Assembly: GCF_900176325.1 (NCBI RefSeq)
Contig: NZ_FWXK01000003.1
Coordinates: forward strand, 97,587 to 161,586
Length of the DNA: 64,000 nucleotides
Direction of reading: 5' to 3'
Source of the DNA: Aerococcus suis
Lineage (GTDB): Bacteria > Bacillota > Bacilli > Lactobacillales > Aerococcaceae
A model generated the notes under the pieces. It was given only the letters and a program-made list of their open reading frames with translations. It ran no database searches and had not been told where the DNA came from. The translations under genes and the position numbers were made by a program. Numbering within the stretch: position 1 is the stretch's first letter; each line of letters starts with the position of its first letter. Of the stretch, positions 47,239-56,571 are shown in pieces.

Positions 47239-48981
47239 AGGGAGGCGCAGGCGGACGCAGTTAACAGCGCAACGAGTACTGCCTCTGATTCAGGTATCGG
47301 AAATTACAACACTTTGAATCAAGGGTCTGTTCAAGAGTTTTCTGAAATGTCTAGCCAGATTCAACAGATCATGTCTAACATGCAGACTAACATCAGTACC
47401 ACGATGGAGAGCGTCAACACGAACATCGGCACCGCATTGTCTAACATCGGTACAACGTTCAACACTGCCTTTACCAATATCGGCACGACAATGCAGAACG
47501 CGATGAATACCATAAAAACCAATATCCAAACGGCGTTCACAGGTATTCAGACAACTATTCAAACGACTCTAACCACAATTAACACCACCGTTCAAACGAG
47601 CCTTACAGGGATGTCACAGGCGTTCGCAACGTCATTTACTGGTATCTCTACACAGGTTCAATCTGCTTTTGTCGGTATTACAGCTGTTGTAACTACTGCA
47701 ATGACGCAAATTAGAACAACGATCATGACGTCACTTCAAGGAATCAATCAGTCATTTACCACGGCTTTCCAACAGATGGCAACAGGGGTAACGACTGGTA
47801 TGACAATGATGGTGACGGCAACCACAAATGGTATGCAAAACGTGATTAACGCGGTTCGCACAGGTATGCAGCAACTACCGCAAGTTGTTTTAGCAGTCGC
47901 ACCTACAATGGTGTCTACAGTGACAACAATGACCGCACAGATGGCGAGTGCGGCAACTTCAGGGCTAAATCAAATGCGCAATGCCTTTACGAGTGTATTC
48001 TCTGGTATTGCTGGCGTTGTATCTGCTCAGATGAATGCGATTAGAGCAGCGGTTACTGGTGGCATGTCAGGTATGGTGTCACAGGCGACATCAGGGTTGA
48101 ACAGTATCCAATCAGCGTATACGTCAACCTTTAACGCAATGTCTAGCACCGTATCATCTCAGATGAGCAAAATTAGAAGCACCGTATCTAGTGCAATGAA
48201 CGAAATTCATAGCACGGTCAAGAGTTCACTGAATGCGATCAAGTCAACGACACAGAGCACGATGAACAGCATTCAATCACTCGTACAAAGCTCGCTGAAC
48301 AAGATCAAATCGAACGTGCAATCAACGCTAAACGCCATTAAATCAACTGTTCAGAGCTCAATGAATCAAATCAAGAGCGTGACACAATCGGGATTTAACG
48401 CAGTTAGAAGCGTGATCCAGTCCACAATGAGCGCGTCTCTTGCAACGATTCGAAGCACCATGAGCGCAGCAGTGTCTGCGATGAATTCGGCTGCTAGTCA
48501 AGCAACAGCAGCAGGACGCAACATGGGGGCAGGGTTCAACAATGGGCTCGCCTCAATGCGTGGCAGTATCATGTCAACGGCTCGAAGCATTACAAATGCC
48601 GCGGCTTCGGCTATGCGCTCTACTCTGAAGATTCATTCGCCATCACGTGTAACACGTGACATTGGTGGATACACTGGCGAAGGGTTCGCGATCGGATTAG
48701 ATAAGCAAATCAAAGACGTGACACGCACCGCGCGTAGCATGTCGGAAGCCGTAACGGAGAACTTACAGCCACGCGCTAACATGCAACTGGATATCGGTGG
48801 AATGGTCGCATGATCCAATGCACGCGTGAATGATATGGTACAGCATCAATTCAACGGTTTAGGGCAACAGGTACAGCCTGCAGAGATCAATCTATCAATG
48901 GGTGGCCATAGCTACCGCGCTTATGTTGAAGATATTTCAAGCGAGCAAGGTGTAATCACAGAATTAGATATGCAATTTTAG
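47239..48981 (+). pseudogene. Phage tail tape-measure protein, 5'-truncated with an internal stop
   Basis: C-terminal part of a siphophage tape-measure protein, which sets tail length. About 525 residues are readable before a TGA at 48811-48813. Most of it is a long Ser/Thr/Gln/Asn/Ile-rich alpha-helical repeat region with units like NAIKSTVQSS recurring about every 11 residues. Near the end IHSPSRVTRDIGGYTGEG is the usual tape-measure C-terminal block. After the TGA the same frame continues for 55 codons (SNARVNDMVQHQFNGLG) to TAG at 48979-48981, so TGA replaces one sense codon, probably CGA. No start codon exists at the 5' end. Confidence 0.85.
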
Positions 48982-48993
48982 AAGGAGGTAGCA

Positions 48994-49344
48994 ATGTATA
49001 AGTTTAAAGATTTAAAAGCAACAACTGAAGTCGAAGCTAATCAGCTACCTTCGGTTGCAATCAATTTCAATGGCAAGCAACTAGACACAGAAATTGAAGC
49101 GTTCCAAACTTTGAAAGTAAGCGGACGTGAAACAATTTCAGTTGAGTTAGAAACGGTGGACGTGCGGAACGGCTCACTAATATTAGACGAGCGACTTCCT
49201 CATCGGGAGTTGCTCGTTACTTATTTAATGAGTAGTAAATCAAATACTGCATTTCAAAACGATTTTAAAGCGTTACGGAAGCTTTTAACATCTGACGGTG
49301 AAGTGCCTATCACGTTTAAAAAAGTAGCAAAAAGTAGCAACTAG
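48994..49344 (+). CDS. Distal tail protein (Dit), N-terminal fragment
   Basis: 116 residues. The start MYKFKDLKATTEVEANQLPS and the block SGRETISVELE fit the N-terminal domain of siphophage Dit proteins, the hub between tail tube and baseplate. Full Dit proteins are much longer. After PITFK the frame runs into the right-edge repeat and ends KVAKSSN, which is encoded by the AAAAGTAGCA repeats and not by Dit. GAAGGAGG precedes ATG 48994. The gene follows the tape-measure gene as in intact phages, but this copy is truncated and surely without function. Confidence 0.82.
   Translation: MYKFKDLKATTEVEANQLPSVAINFNGKQLDTEIEAFQTLKVSGRETISVELETVDVRNGSLILDERLPHRELLVTYLMSSKSNTAFQNDFKALRKLLTSDGEVPITFKKVAKSSN
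49320..49340 (+). repeat. Right-edge repeat of the insertion (att or integrase arm site)
   Basis: Two tandem AAAAGTAGCA copies, matching 42877-42898 except for one missing G. The truncated Dit gene runs into it. Confidence 0.6.
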
Positions 49345-49470
49345 TACACACTAGTTAGAAAATTTATATTTAGAATCGAGTTAAAAACGCTGATTTTATA
49401 GGGTTTTAACACTAGTACATATCAGTTTAATTTCCATATATTAAAATGAACGTGTTAAATAATTAATAAT

Positions 49471-49500
49471 AAAGGTTGGGCTTAGACCCAGCCTTTTCTT
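49471..49500 (+). terminator. Terminator in the insertion-TPR gap
   Basis: AAAGGTTGGG, loop CTTAGA, CCCAGCCTTT, then TCTTTT. The 309-base gap 49345-49653 holds this hairpin, four copies of ACTAGT (see findings) and a TATAAT at 49559-49564 as a possible -10 for the TPR gene; I see no gene in it. Confidence 0.8.
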
Positions 49501-49653
49501 TTATATTAAGCAGGCTCATGTTACTAGAAATGTTACTGAATCGTTGATAAAGTTTCGATATAATAGTCACTAGTATAAAATAGTTTCTGTTTATACTCTG
49601 TCATAAAGCTGGTAAAATATAAGGTATGCTAAATAAAAAAGAGGAGCGATAGC

Positions 49654-50955
49654 ATGAGTGATAAATTAAATGATGTTATTACCCATATACAACGTAATGA
49701 ACTAGAAGCTGCGGATAACAGTTTTAAAGAGCTAAAAGAAATTTTAAAAGAAGAAGATATTGAAACAATTGCTTCTAGTGGCTATGCTCTACAACAACTG
49801 GGCTTTATACACTATGCCCAAGAAATTTATAGTATTGGAAAAGCTAACTATCCTGAGGAAGAGTCTTGGGCGTTATTGGAAGCTGAACTATTGATTGACG
49901 ATGGTCAGATTGAAAAAGCCATTGACCAATTACTCACTATTCCGACTGATAGTTCTTTATATGTTGCCAGCTTATTATCGTTAGCTGATGCCTATCAGTT
50001 AATTAGTCTACCAGAAGTGAGTTTTCAAAAACTTCAAGAAGCTAGACAATTAGCTCCTGATCAGTTTGCAATTGTATTTGGAATGGCTGAATTAAAATAC
50101 GAGCAAGGAGATTTTAGTGATGCCATTCCACTGTATAATGAGTTATTTGAATTTAAAGATTTACCGTCACAATTGAAAGAACAGGCAGATGGCCACTATA
50201 TTGATTCATTGGCTTGGGCGGGTGATGTGGAAGCAGCCACTGAGGCACTTGAACGTATTCCAGCAGATAAACGAACAATAAAACAACGGCAGCAACTCGC
50301 CTTTTATTATTACCGTTTGGAGGCATATGAAAAAGCAGAAACCCTCTTAAAAGAGCTTTATGATGATGACGCGTTAAATGCCGATTTATTATCTTTGTAT
50401 GCCCAAGTAAAAACGATGTCTTATAATTATGAAGAGGCGTTGGATTTAGTGGATGAAGCACTCGAAAAAGACCCTTACGGTGTTGCTTTATATACGATGA
50501 AAGCTGAAATTGCTGAAAAAATGGGCAATTACGATACAGCTTTCAATGCTTTAGAATCTGCTAGTGATTTAGACCCGGATAATATTGAAGCTCGAGTTAA
50601 AATGTTAGAATACGCAGTAGCAGCTAACAAGTTATCATTAGCAAAAGGATTAATCACTGATTTAGAAAATGAAAATTTTGTTGATCCACACGTCGATTGG
50701 TTGAAAGCTAAAACGTTCCAATTAGAAGAGGATTATCCAGCTGCAGAAGAAAGTTATCAGTCTGCATTAGCCTTCTTACAAGATAATTTAAGCTTTATGG
50801 AAGACTATCTATCTTTCTTACAGGAAATGGGAAATTGGTCTAAAATCGGACAAGTATTTGCTAATAATCCTAATTTAACGATGCAGCCGAGCTTAGCAAC
50901 TATCTATGAACGCTATAATGCTTGGAAGTTAGATCAAGACTATCTAGATTTTTAA
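49654..50955 (+). CDS. Tetratricopeptide-repeat protein
   Basis: 433 residues made almost wholly of helical TPR pairs; clear units include ALDLVDEALEKDPYGVALYT and YDTAFNALESASDLDPDNIE. No membrane segment or enzyme motif. It is a scaffold protein of unknown partner, conserved between hup and cca in Lactobacillales. GAGGAG precedes ATG 49654. The insertion separates it from hup, its usual neighbour. Confidence 0.88.
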   Translation: MSDKLNDVITHIQRNELEAADNSFKELKEILKEEDIETIASSGYALQQLGFIHYAQEIYSIGKANYPEEESWALLEAELLIDDGQIEKAIDQLLTIPTDSSLYVASLLSLADAYQLISLPEVSFQKLQEARQLAPDQFAIVFGMAELKYEQGDFSDAIPLYNELFEFKDLPSQLKEQADGHYIDSLAWAGDVEAATEALERIPADKRTIKQRQQLAFYYYRLEAYEKAETLLKELYDDDALNADLLSLYAQVKTMSYNYEEALDLVDEALEKDPYGVALYTMKAEIAEKMGNYDTAFNALESASDLDPDNIEARVKMLEYAVAANKLSLAKGLITDLENENFVDPHVDWLKAKTFQLEEDYPAAEESYQSALAFLQDNLSFMEDYLSFLQEMGNWSKIGQVFANNPNLTMQPSLATIYERYNAWKLDQDYLDF

Positions 50956-50982
50956 GAGTTTAATTGTGTTAGGAGCTGTAGG

Positions 50983-52230
50983 ATGTTTATCGATCATCCC
51001 TTATTTAATAAAGCAAAAAATATATTAATCCAATTAGAAAATGAAGGCCATAAAGCCTATTTTGTGGGCGGATGTATTCGTGATATGATTTTGGGACGTG
51101 AAATCTCAGATGTTGATATTGCGACTTCGGCTTATCCAGAAGAAGTGCAACAAATCTTTCCTAAACATTTTGACGTTGGGCTAGAGCATGGAACGGTTAT
51201 GGTATTATCTAATCAAGAAACCTACGAAGTCACTACTTTTCGAACGGAATCTGGGTATCAAGATTATCGTAGACCTGATAAGGTTGAATTTGTCAAAGAT
51301 TTATCAGAAGACCTACTACGTCGTGACTTCACAATGAATGCATTAGCGATGACCAAAGATGGCGAAATTATTGATTATTTCGCCGGGCAAGAAGCGATTA
51401 AACATCAAGAAATTATTGCTGTGGGAATTGCAGATGAACGGTTTAATGAAGACGCTCTGCGAATGTTACGAGCGGTTCGTTTCGCCGGACAATTAAATTT
51501 TTCAATTGAGTCAGAAACCTATGATGCGATTGCTCACCACGCTCCGTTGCTTTCTAAAATAGCGGTTGAACGTATTTTAGTTGAAATGAATAAATTGTGG
51601 GAAAGTTTACATTGGCAACAAGGATTATCTGCTTTCTATCAAACGAAGCTTTATCAATATTGTCCACTAACCGATTCATTAGCTAAAAGTTTCGAACATT
51701 TATTGAATGATTTTGCACCGTCCACACCTTTTAATGAAGCAACTTTGGCATGGACCTTAGTTTTATGGTTTCAAGATGAGTCAGCTATTTCACCTCAAAA
51801 ATTTGGGAAAGCGTGGAAAATGTCGAATGCTAATATTGAATTAATCAATGATTGGTTAACCATTATCCAGTATCGTGAACAGCATAATGATTATTCGAAT
51901 TGGAAACTTTATCAACTGAACGGTCAATTGGTTCAAGATTTTGAAGACTTTTTATGTGAACAACAAGACGCTCACTCACCATTCGGAAATTATTTTTCAC
52001 CAGCAATGCCTGATGAAGTCACAAAACAATATCAGGATTTACCAATCCATTCATTAAAAGACTTAGCGATTGGTGGAAGAGAAATTATTCAATCATTTGC
52101 GCCCAAAAATAAACGCCTAATAGGTGAAAGTTTGAAATGGTTAGAAAAAGAGGTTGTTTGCGGTCGAATAGTTAATAAAAAAGATTTATTGTTAAGCGAA
52201 TTATCAAAATCATTTAATTGGAAAGGGTGA
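50983..52230 (+). CDS. cca: CCA tRNA nucleotidyltransferase
   Basis: Adds or repairs the 3' CCA of tRNAs. 415 residues of class II: the GGCIRDMILGREISDVDIAT segment has the GG and DxD catalytic motifs, RRDFTMNALA and the EDALRMLRAVRFAGQL neck motif follow. No HD phosphodiesterase domain. TAGGAG precedes ATG 50983. dinG starts 6 bases after its stop. Confidence 0.95.
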   Translation: MFIDHPLFNKAKNILIQLENEGHKAYFVGGCIRDMILGREISDVDIATSAYPEEVQQIFPKHFDVGLEHGTVMVLSNQETYEVTTFRTESGYQDYRRPDKVEFVKDLSEDLLRRDFTMNALAMTKDGEIIDYFAGQEAIKHQEIIAVGIADERFNEDALRMLRAVRFAGQLNFSIESETYDAIAHHAPLLSKIAVERILVEMNKLWESLHWQQGLSAFYQTKLYQYCPLTDSLAKSFEHLLNDFAPSTPFNEATLAWTLVLWFQDESAISPQKFGKAWKMSNANIELINDWLTIIQYREQHNDYSNWKLYQLNGQLVQDFEDFLCEQQDAHSPFGNYFSPAMPDEVTKQYQDLPIHSLKDLAIGGREIIQSFAPKNKRLIGESLKWLEKEVVCGRIVNKKDLLLSELSKSFNWKG

Positions 52231-52236
52231 CAAGAG

Positions 52237-54906
52237 ATGCCAACGCGTTATGCTGTATTAGATTTGGAAACAACTGGCCCATCATATCGCAATGGTGATC
52301 GCATCATCCAAGTGGGCATTGTTATTTGGGAACAAGGCCAACATATTGATACTTATGATACATTAATTAAACCGAAAACGGATATTCCTACTCATATTAC
52401 AGACTTGACAGGTATTACACCAAACGATGTGAAGGATGCGCCTCAATTTAGTGATGTAGCAAATACAATATGGGGGAAACTACAAAATACGGTGATTGTT
52501 GCTCATAACATTCAATTTGATTATGGTTTTATTAATCATGCTTTTCAAGCTGAAGGTTTTCCATCTTTAAATCAAGATGCCATTGATACTGTCGAATTAA
52601 TACGCGTATTATATCCAAGAGCAACTTCCTATAAACTACAAGAATTCGCAGAAGCAATGAGTATTCCTCTAGATCATGCGCATTCGGCGATAGATGATGC
52701 AATGGCAACGATGCACGTATTAGAATTAGCAATGGCTAAAGCGCAGCAGTTATCTAAACAAACTTTTAAAAAAATCCAGCCATTCTTATCCGCTTTTGTA
52801 CGGGAAACGGGAAAATATATTGTCCATTGGTATGAGGAGCGTTTTAATCATCCGGTGACTCCAAGTTTTGGAGCATCTCAAATAGCACCATCATTTTTAA
52901 AAGCAGTGGATTTAAGACCCATTCAGGAAAAAATGATTGAGGATCTATCAAAGAGTGAACAAACGGATATTTTTCTTGAAGCCCCATCTGGAACAGGGAA
53001 AACGTTAGCTAGTATTGTCGGAATCATGCAAAAAAATAAAGGAAACATTTTATTTTCGACGACTAATACTTTATTACAATATCAGATTTCTGAAGATACT
53101 GTGCCATTATTAGAGAGTGTTTTAGGTCGTTCGCTATCAGCTGTTGTTGTTAAAAGTGCCAATCATTATATTAGTCAAGCTATTTTTAATTTATTAATTC
53201 GTCAAATGATGACACAACTTTCGCAAGAATCAAAACAAGATATGATGATTGCGATGAGTATTTTAGTTTGGATTGAAGAAACTGAGACCGGAGATTTTTA
53301 TGAATTACATCATGGGTTGTATAGTAAAGAGTTTTGGCAACGTTATTGGAAGTTGGCGAGTACTGAATTATCATCCGAACAACTAATGATTGACTTTTAT
53401 GGTAGGCAATTAGAACGTGCCCGAGATGCTGAACTGGTTATTACCAACCATGCTTATTTATTACAACATCCTAATATTCTAGTCGATTTAAATTGTCATC
53501 ACCTAATTATGGATGAATGTCATCAATTATTTTTAAATTCAGGATGGTTTGCATTAGAAAGTTTTGATTCATGGCTTTATCAATCGAAGTATAAACAAGT
53601 TGATCGCATATTTAATCAATTTAGTGACTGGTTATTAAGAAATAAAATTTCACATAAAATGAGTGATAGGTATTACGAGGTTCAGTTGTCCTATCAAAAT
53701 ATGATTGCAACTTTAGCAGCTTTTGAAGATGCTTTGGACACTGAATACGGACATTTAGCCTATTATCAGCAAACGGCTGCTCCAGAAATATATATTGCCT
53801 ATAAAAAAAGCGTTCAAATGCAATGGCTAGATTATTTACGAGTAGCAGTAAAAGCTGTAACAGAGTTTAGCAAAGGGTTCGGTCAATTGTTGGGAAAGAA
53901 TCGTCAGTTTCTCCAATCTGAGACTTATAATAGTTGGATTCAAGCTGTTCAATTGCTTATAAACGAGAACGAAAAAGTTTTTACAACCATTGCGCTTACT
54001 TCAGATGATTATTTAACGATTGAGGTTAATGAAACGTCTTATCGAATCAATCGAAAAACGTACTCGTTGTTGGATCGATTAAATAAAATTGTTGAAGCAC
54101 CAATGATTAATCGGATTTGGATGAGTGCTAGCCTAAATTATTTTATGAATGAACGTCAAATTCCTAAAGAGTTGACCATCAATCATTTTGACTATTTCCA
54201 ATATACTAGTGAATATAACTATTCTGAACAATTACCGGCATTTGTAATTTCAGGACAGCCATCAATAGATAAATTATCACAAATGAATAGTAGTGAACGA
54301 ATTGCTGAATTGATTGCTGAACAATTGCCACAAGTTATTACTCAACAAGTAAAAGTCCATATTGTTTTCCAATCACGTTCTCTACTTGAAGAAACGTATC
54401 AAAAACTGATAAATATACTACATTCTGAAGAGAAACAGTATATTTATCCCCAATTATCAGGTAGAAACCGGCAGAAGATTCACGACCAATATAATCGCGT
54501 AACTAGTGGTTTTTTACTAGCGTTACAAAGCTTTAATGAAGGGGTACACTTTACGACTAATAGTGATATATATATTTTAACGAGACTACCTTTTCCACAT
54601 CCAGATCGAGCAGACCAAAAAGCCAAACAAGATATGGCTAGTTATTATAAAGAAAATTACTTTACAAAATATGCGTTACCTCAGATGATGATTTCACTGA
54701 ATCAAATGATTGGGAGATGCTTGCAGTCAACTGAGGATTCTGCCATTTTAATCAGCTTGGATCAACGGATTTTGAAAAGTGCATATGCGACGCTAATTCA
54801 AAAATATTTACCGACAGGGTTAAATTTTCAATGGTTACCAATTGAATCGGTAACAGATGTGTTTGATATAAGAAAGGACGCAACCTATGACAAGGAAAAT
54901 AATTAA
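52237..54906 (+). CDS. dinG: DinG-family helicase with N-terminal 3'-5' exonuclease domain
   Basis: 889 residues: a DnaQ-like exonuclease domain (about 1-165) with DLETTG, HNIQFDYGF and HAHSAIDDA motifs, then an XPD/DinG SF2 helicase with Walker A APSGTGKTLA (about 250) and MDECHQL as the DEAH-type box. The four iron-sulfur cysteines of E. coli DinG are not seen, as in other Firmicutes DinG. The exonuclease fusion is typical of this phylum; Staphylococcus DinG acts as a nuclease without helicase activity. AGAG and GGTGA lie before ATG 52237. Overlaps the next gene by 20 bases. Confidence 0.93.
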   Translation: MPTRYAVLDLETTGPSYRNGDRIIQVGIVIWEQGQHIDTYDTLIKPKTDIPTHITDLTGITPNDVKDAPQFSDVANTIWGKLQNTVIVAHNIQFDYGFINHAFQAEGFPSLNQDAIDTVELIRVLYPRATSYKLQEFAEAMSIPLDHAHSAIDDAMATMHVLELAMAKAQQLSKQTFKKIQPFLSAFVRETGKYIVHWYEERFNHPVTPSFGASQIAPSFLKAVDLRPIQEKMIEDLSKSEQTDIFLEAPSGTGKTLASIVGIMQKNKGNILFSTTNTLLQYQISEDTVPLLESVLGRSLSAVVVKSANHYISQAIFNLLIRQMMTQLSQESKQDMMIAMSILVWIEETETGDFYELHHGLYSKEFWQRYWKLASTELSSEQLMIDFYGRQLERARDAELVITNHAYLLQHPNILVDLNCHHLIMDECHQLFLNSGWFALESFDSWLYQSKYKQVDRIFNQFSDWLLRNKISHKMSDRYYEVQLSYQNMIATLAAFEDALDTEYGHLAYYQQTAAPEIYIAYKKSVQMQWLDYLRVAVKAVTEFSKGFGQLLGKNRQFLQSETYNSWIQAVQLLINENEKVFTTIALTSDDYLTIEVNETSYRINRKTYSLLDRLNKIVEAPMINRIWMSASLNYFMNERQIPKELTINHFDYFQYTSEYNYSEQLPAFVISGQPSIDKLSQMNSSERIAELIAEQLPQVITQQVKVHIVFQSRSLLEETYQKLINILHSEEKQYIYPQLSGRNRQKIHDQYNRVTSGFLLALQSFNEGVHFTTNSDIYILTRLPFPHPDRADQKAKQDMASYYKENYFTKYALPQMMISLNQMIGRCLQSTEDSAILISLDQRILKSAYATLIQKYLPTGLNFQWLPIESVTDVFDIRKDATYDKENN

Positions 54907-55363
54907 TATTATTATAGCTATCTTATTTATCTACATTTTAGGGACATCTGCTCTATATTTTACGACGCAAAAAGATGTTGCGCATTGGGAAGCTGAGACC
55001 ACTAAAATGGCAAAAAATGAGGCAAATTTAAAAAATGTGCGTCGTTTTTATGTTTTTACGACAGATAAAACGTATTATACAGTAGAGGGTAATAATAAAA
55101 ATAACGAAAAAATTTATTTTACTTATTCTCCTGATACTAAAAAAAAAACACAAACAAAAGCGGATAAATTGGTCAATCATGAGAATGCCTTATCTCTAGC
55201 TAGACACAACTTACCAGATGCAACGGTGAAGGAAGCAAATATTGGGTTAGAAGATGGCGAATATGTCTGGGAAGTTAGTTTTCGTGATAAAAATGGTGCT
55301 TTAGGCTACCATTATATCGATGCTAGCGACGCCCAATGGTACGAAACAATTAATAATTTATAG
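54887..55363 (+). CDS. DUF5590-like membrane-anchored protein (YpmB-type)
   Basis: 158 residues: one N-terminal membrane segment (about 5-25, IINIIIAILFIYILGTSALYF in part) and an extracellular PepSY-like domain with ALSLARHNLPDATVKEANIG and YVWEVSFRDKNG. Matches the Bacillus YpmB type found between dinG and aspB. Role unknown; PepSY domains are suspected protease inhibitors or wall modulators. AAGGA lies before the ATG within the end of dinG. Confidence 0.83.
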   Translation: MTRKIINIIIAILFIYILGTSALYFTTQKDVAHWEAETTKMAKNEANLKNVRRFYVFTTDKTYYTVEGNNKNNEKIYFTYSPDTKKKTQTKADKLVNHENALSLARHNLPDATVKEANIGLEDGEYVWEVSFRDKNGALGYHYIDASDAQWYETINNL

Positions 55364-55372
55364 GAGGATATC

Positions 55373-56557
55373 ATGTTCACAGAACGAATTAAACAATTAA
55401 CCCCTTCCAAAACGACAATGTCTAGTCAAGTAGCTAGTCAGTTAAAAGCTGAAGGGAAGGATGTTATTTCACTAGGGTTAGGCGAACCAGATTTTCAAAC
55501 TCCCAAATATATTTTAGATGGTGTACAAGAAGCTATGTATCAAGGACTAGGTCATCACTATACTCCTGGTAGAGGGATTTTAGAACTCAGACAAGCTATA
55601 AGCGACTTTCATTTTAATCATGATGGGGTCCGTTATACACCTGAAGAAATTTTTGTTGCTGATGGGGCTAAAATGGCTCTTTACTTTTTATGTCAGATTT
55701 TGGTTGAACCAGGGGTAGAGGTTTTTATTCCTAGCCCTTACTGGGTAAGTTATGTAGAGCAAGTTAAATTAGCTGGTGGTCGTCCTGTAATCGTTGAAAC
55801 TAAACAAGCTGATCATTTTAAAGTTAATCCTGAATTGTTAGATCAATATGTCACTGAAGACACTAAAATTTTGGTTTTAAATACACCATCTAATCCGACT
55901 GGTCAAGTGTATAGTGAAGAAGAGTTACAAGCTATTGGTCAATATTGTGTGGCACATAATATCTTAATAATTGCTGATGAGATGTACTATCGTTTAGTTT
56001 ATGGTGATGCGAGAAGTTTTTCAATGATGTCGTTACCTAAAGATATTCGTGAGCAAACAATTATTGTGAACGGCTTTTCAAAAGCATATGCAATGACTGG
56101 ATGGCGACTAGGCTATGTTCTAGCTAACGAAGAGATAATAAACCAATTAGCTAAATTATCTAGCCAAACGAATAGTAATGTCACAGGGCTTACTCAATAT
56201 GCTGGTTTGACCGCTCTAACTGGGGACAATCAATCCTTTGAACGTATGCACCAAGAGTTTTCTAAACGATTAGATAATGCGTATCAACAAGTTACTGGCA
56301 TTCCTGGTTTTGAGTTACCTGATAAACCACAAGGGGCTTTTTACTTGTTCCCTGATGTCTCAAAAGCTGTAGAAATGACTGGCTTTCAATCAGTCGATGA
56401 TTTTGTGCAAGCTTTATTAGAAGAGGAATTTGTATTAGTTATCCCGGGAAGTGCTTTTGGTGCTTCGCAAAATATTCGGTTAAGTTATGCCACTAGTGAA
56501 GACATATTTAATCAAGCGATTAAACGAATTGAACGTTTTATTATTCACCATTCATAG
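55373..56557 (+). CDS. aspB: Pyridoxal-phosphate aminotransferase, aspartate type
   Basis: Class I aminotransferase of 394 residues. GLGEPDFQTP at the N-terminus, NTPSNPTGQVY, the cofactor aspartate in IIADEMYYRL, and the Schiff-base lysine in NGFSKAYAMTGWRLGY are all present. The context ypmB-aspB-dnaD is the same as in Bacillus, where AspB transaminates aspartate and oxaloacetate. Substrate is inferred from context. GGAGG precedes ATG 55373. Confidence 0.93.
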   Translation: MFTERIKQLTPSKTTMSSQVASQLKAEGKDVISLGLGEPDFQTPKYILDGVQEAMYQGLGHHYTPGRGILELRQAISDFHFNHDGVRYTPEEIFVADGAKMALYFLCQILVEPGVEVFIPSPYWVSYVEQVKLAGGRPVIVETKQADHFKVNPELLDQYVTEDTKILVLNTPSNPTGQVYSEEELQAIGQYCVAHNILIIADEMYYRLVYGDARSFSMMSLPKDIREQTIIVNGFSKAYAMTGWRLGYVLANEEIINQLAKLSSQTNSNVTGLTQYAGLTALTGDNQSFERMHQEFSKRLDNAYQQVTGIPGFELPDKPQGAFYLFPDVSKAVEMTGFQSVDDFVQALLEEEFVLVIPGSAFGASQNIRLSYATSEDIFNQAIKRIERFIIHHS

Positions 56558-56571
56558 AAAGGGGCAAAAGG

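Larger units (their letters stand above)
42877..49340. mobile_element. Degraded composite prophage remnant between hup and the TPR gene
   Basis: About 6.5 kb bounded by AAAAGTAGCA repeats. From left: frameshifted tyrosine integrase and a phage-type membrane protein (minus strand), an IS3-family fragment, a GC-rich block with a truncated gene and a quinone oxidoreductase, a 5'-truncated tape-measure gene, and a Dit gene cut at the right repeat. Replication, packaging, head and lysis genes are missing, so it cannot form phage. The boundaries are inferred from the repeats and from the expected hup-TPR-cca gene order. Confidence 0.7.

Noticed and set aside
47290..48800. Tape-measure repeats as a tandem DNA repeat or CRISPR-like array
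   Set aside because: The periodicity is at protein level with diverged codons; there are no identical repeats with unique spacers.
48811..48813. TGA as a selenocysteine or programmed read-through codon
   Set aside because: No SECIS-like structure or reason for selenocysteine in a tape-measure protein is seen, and neighbouring phage genes are also broken. A nonsense mutation is enough.
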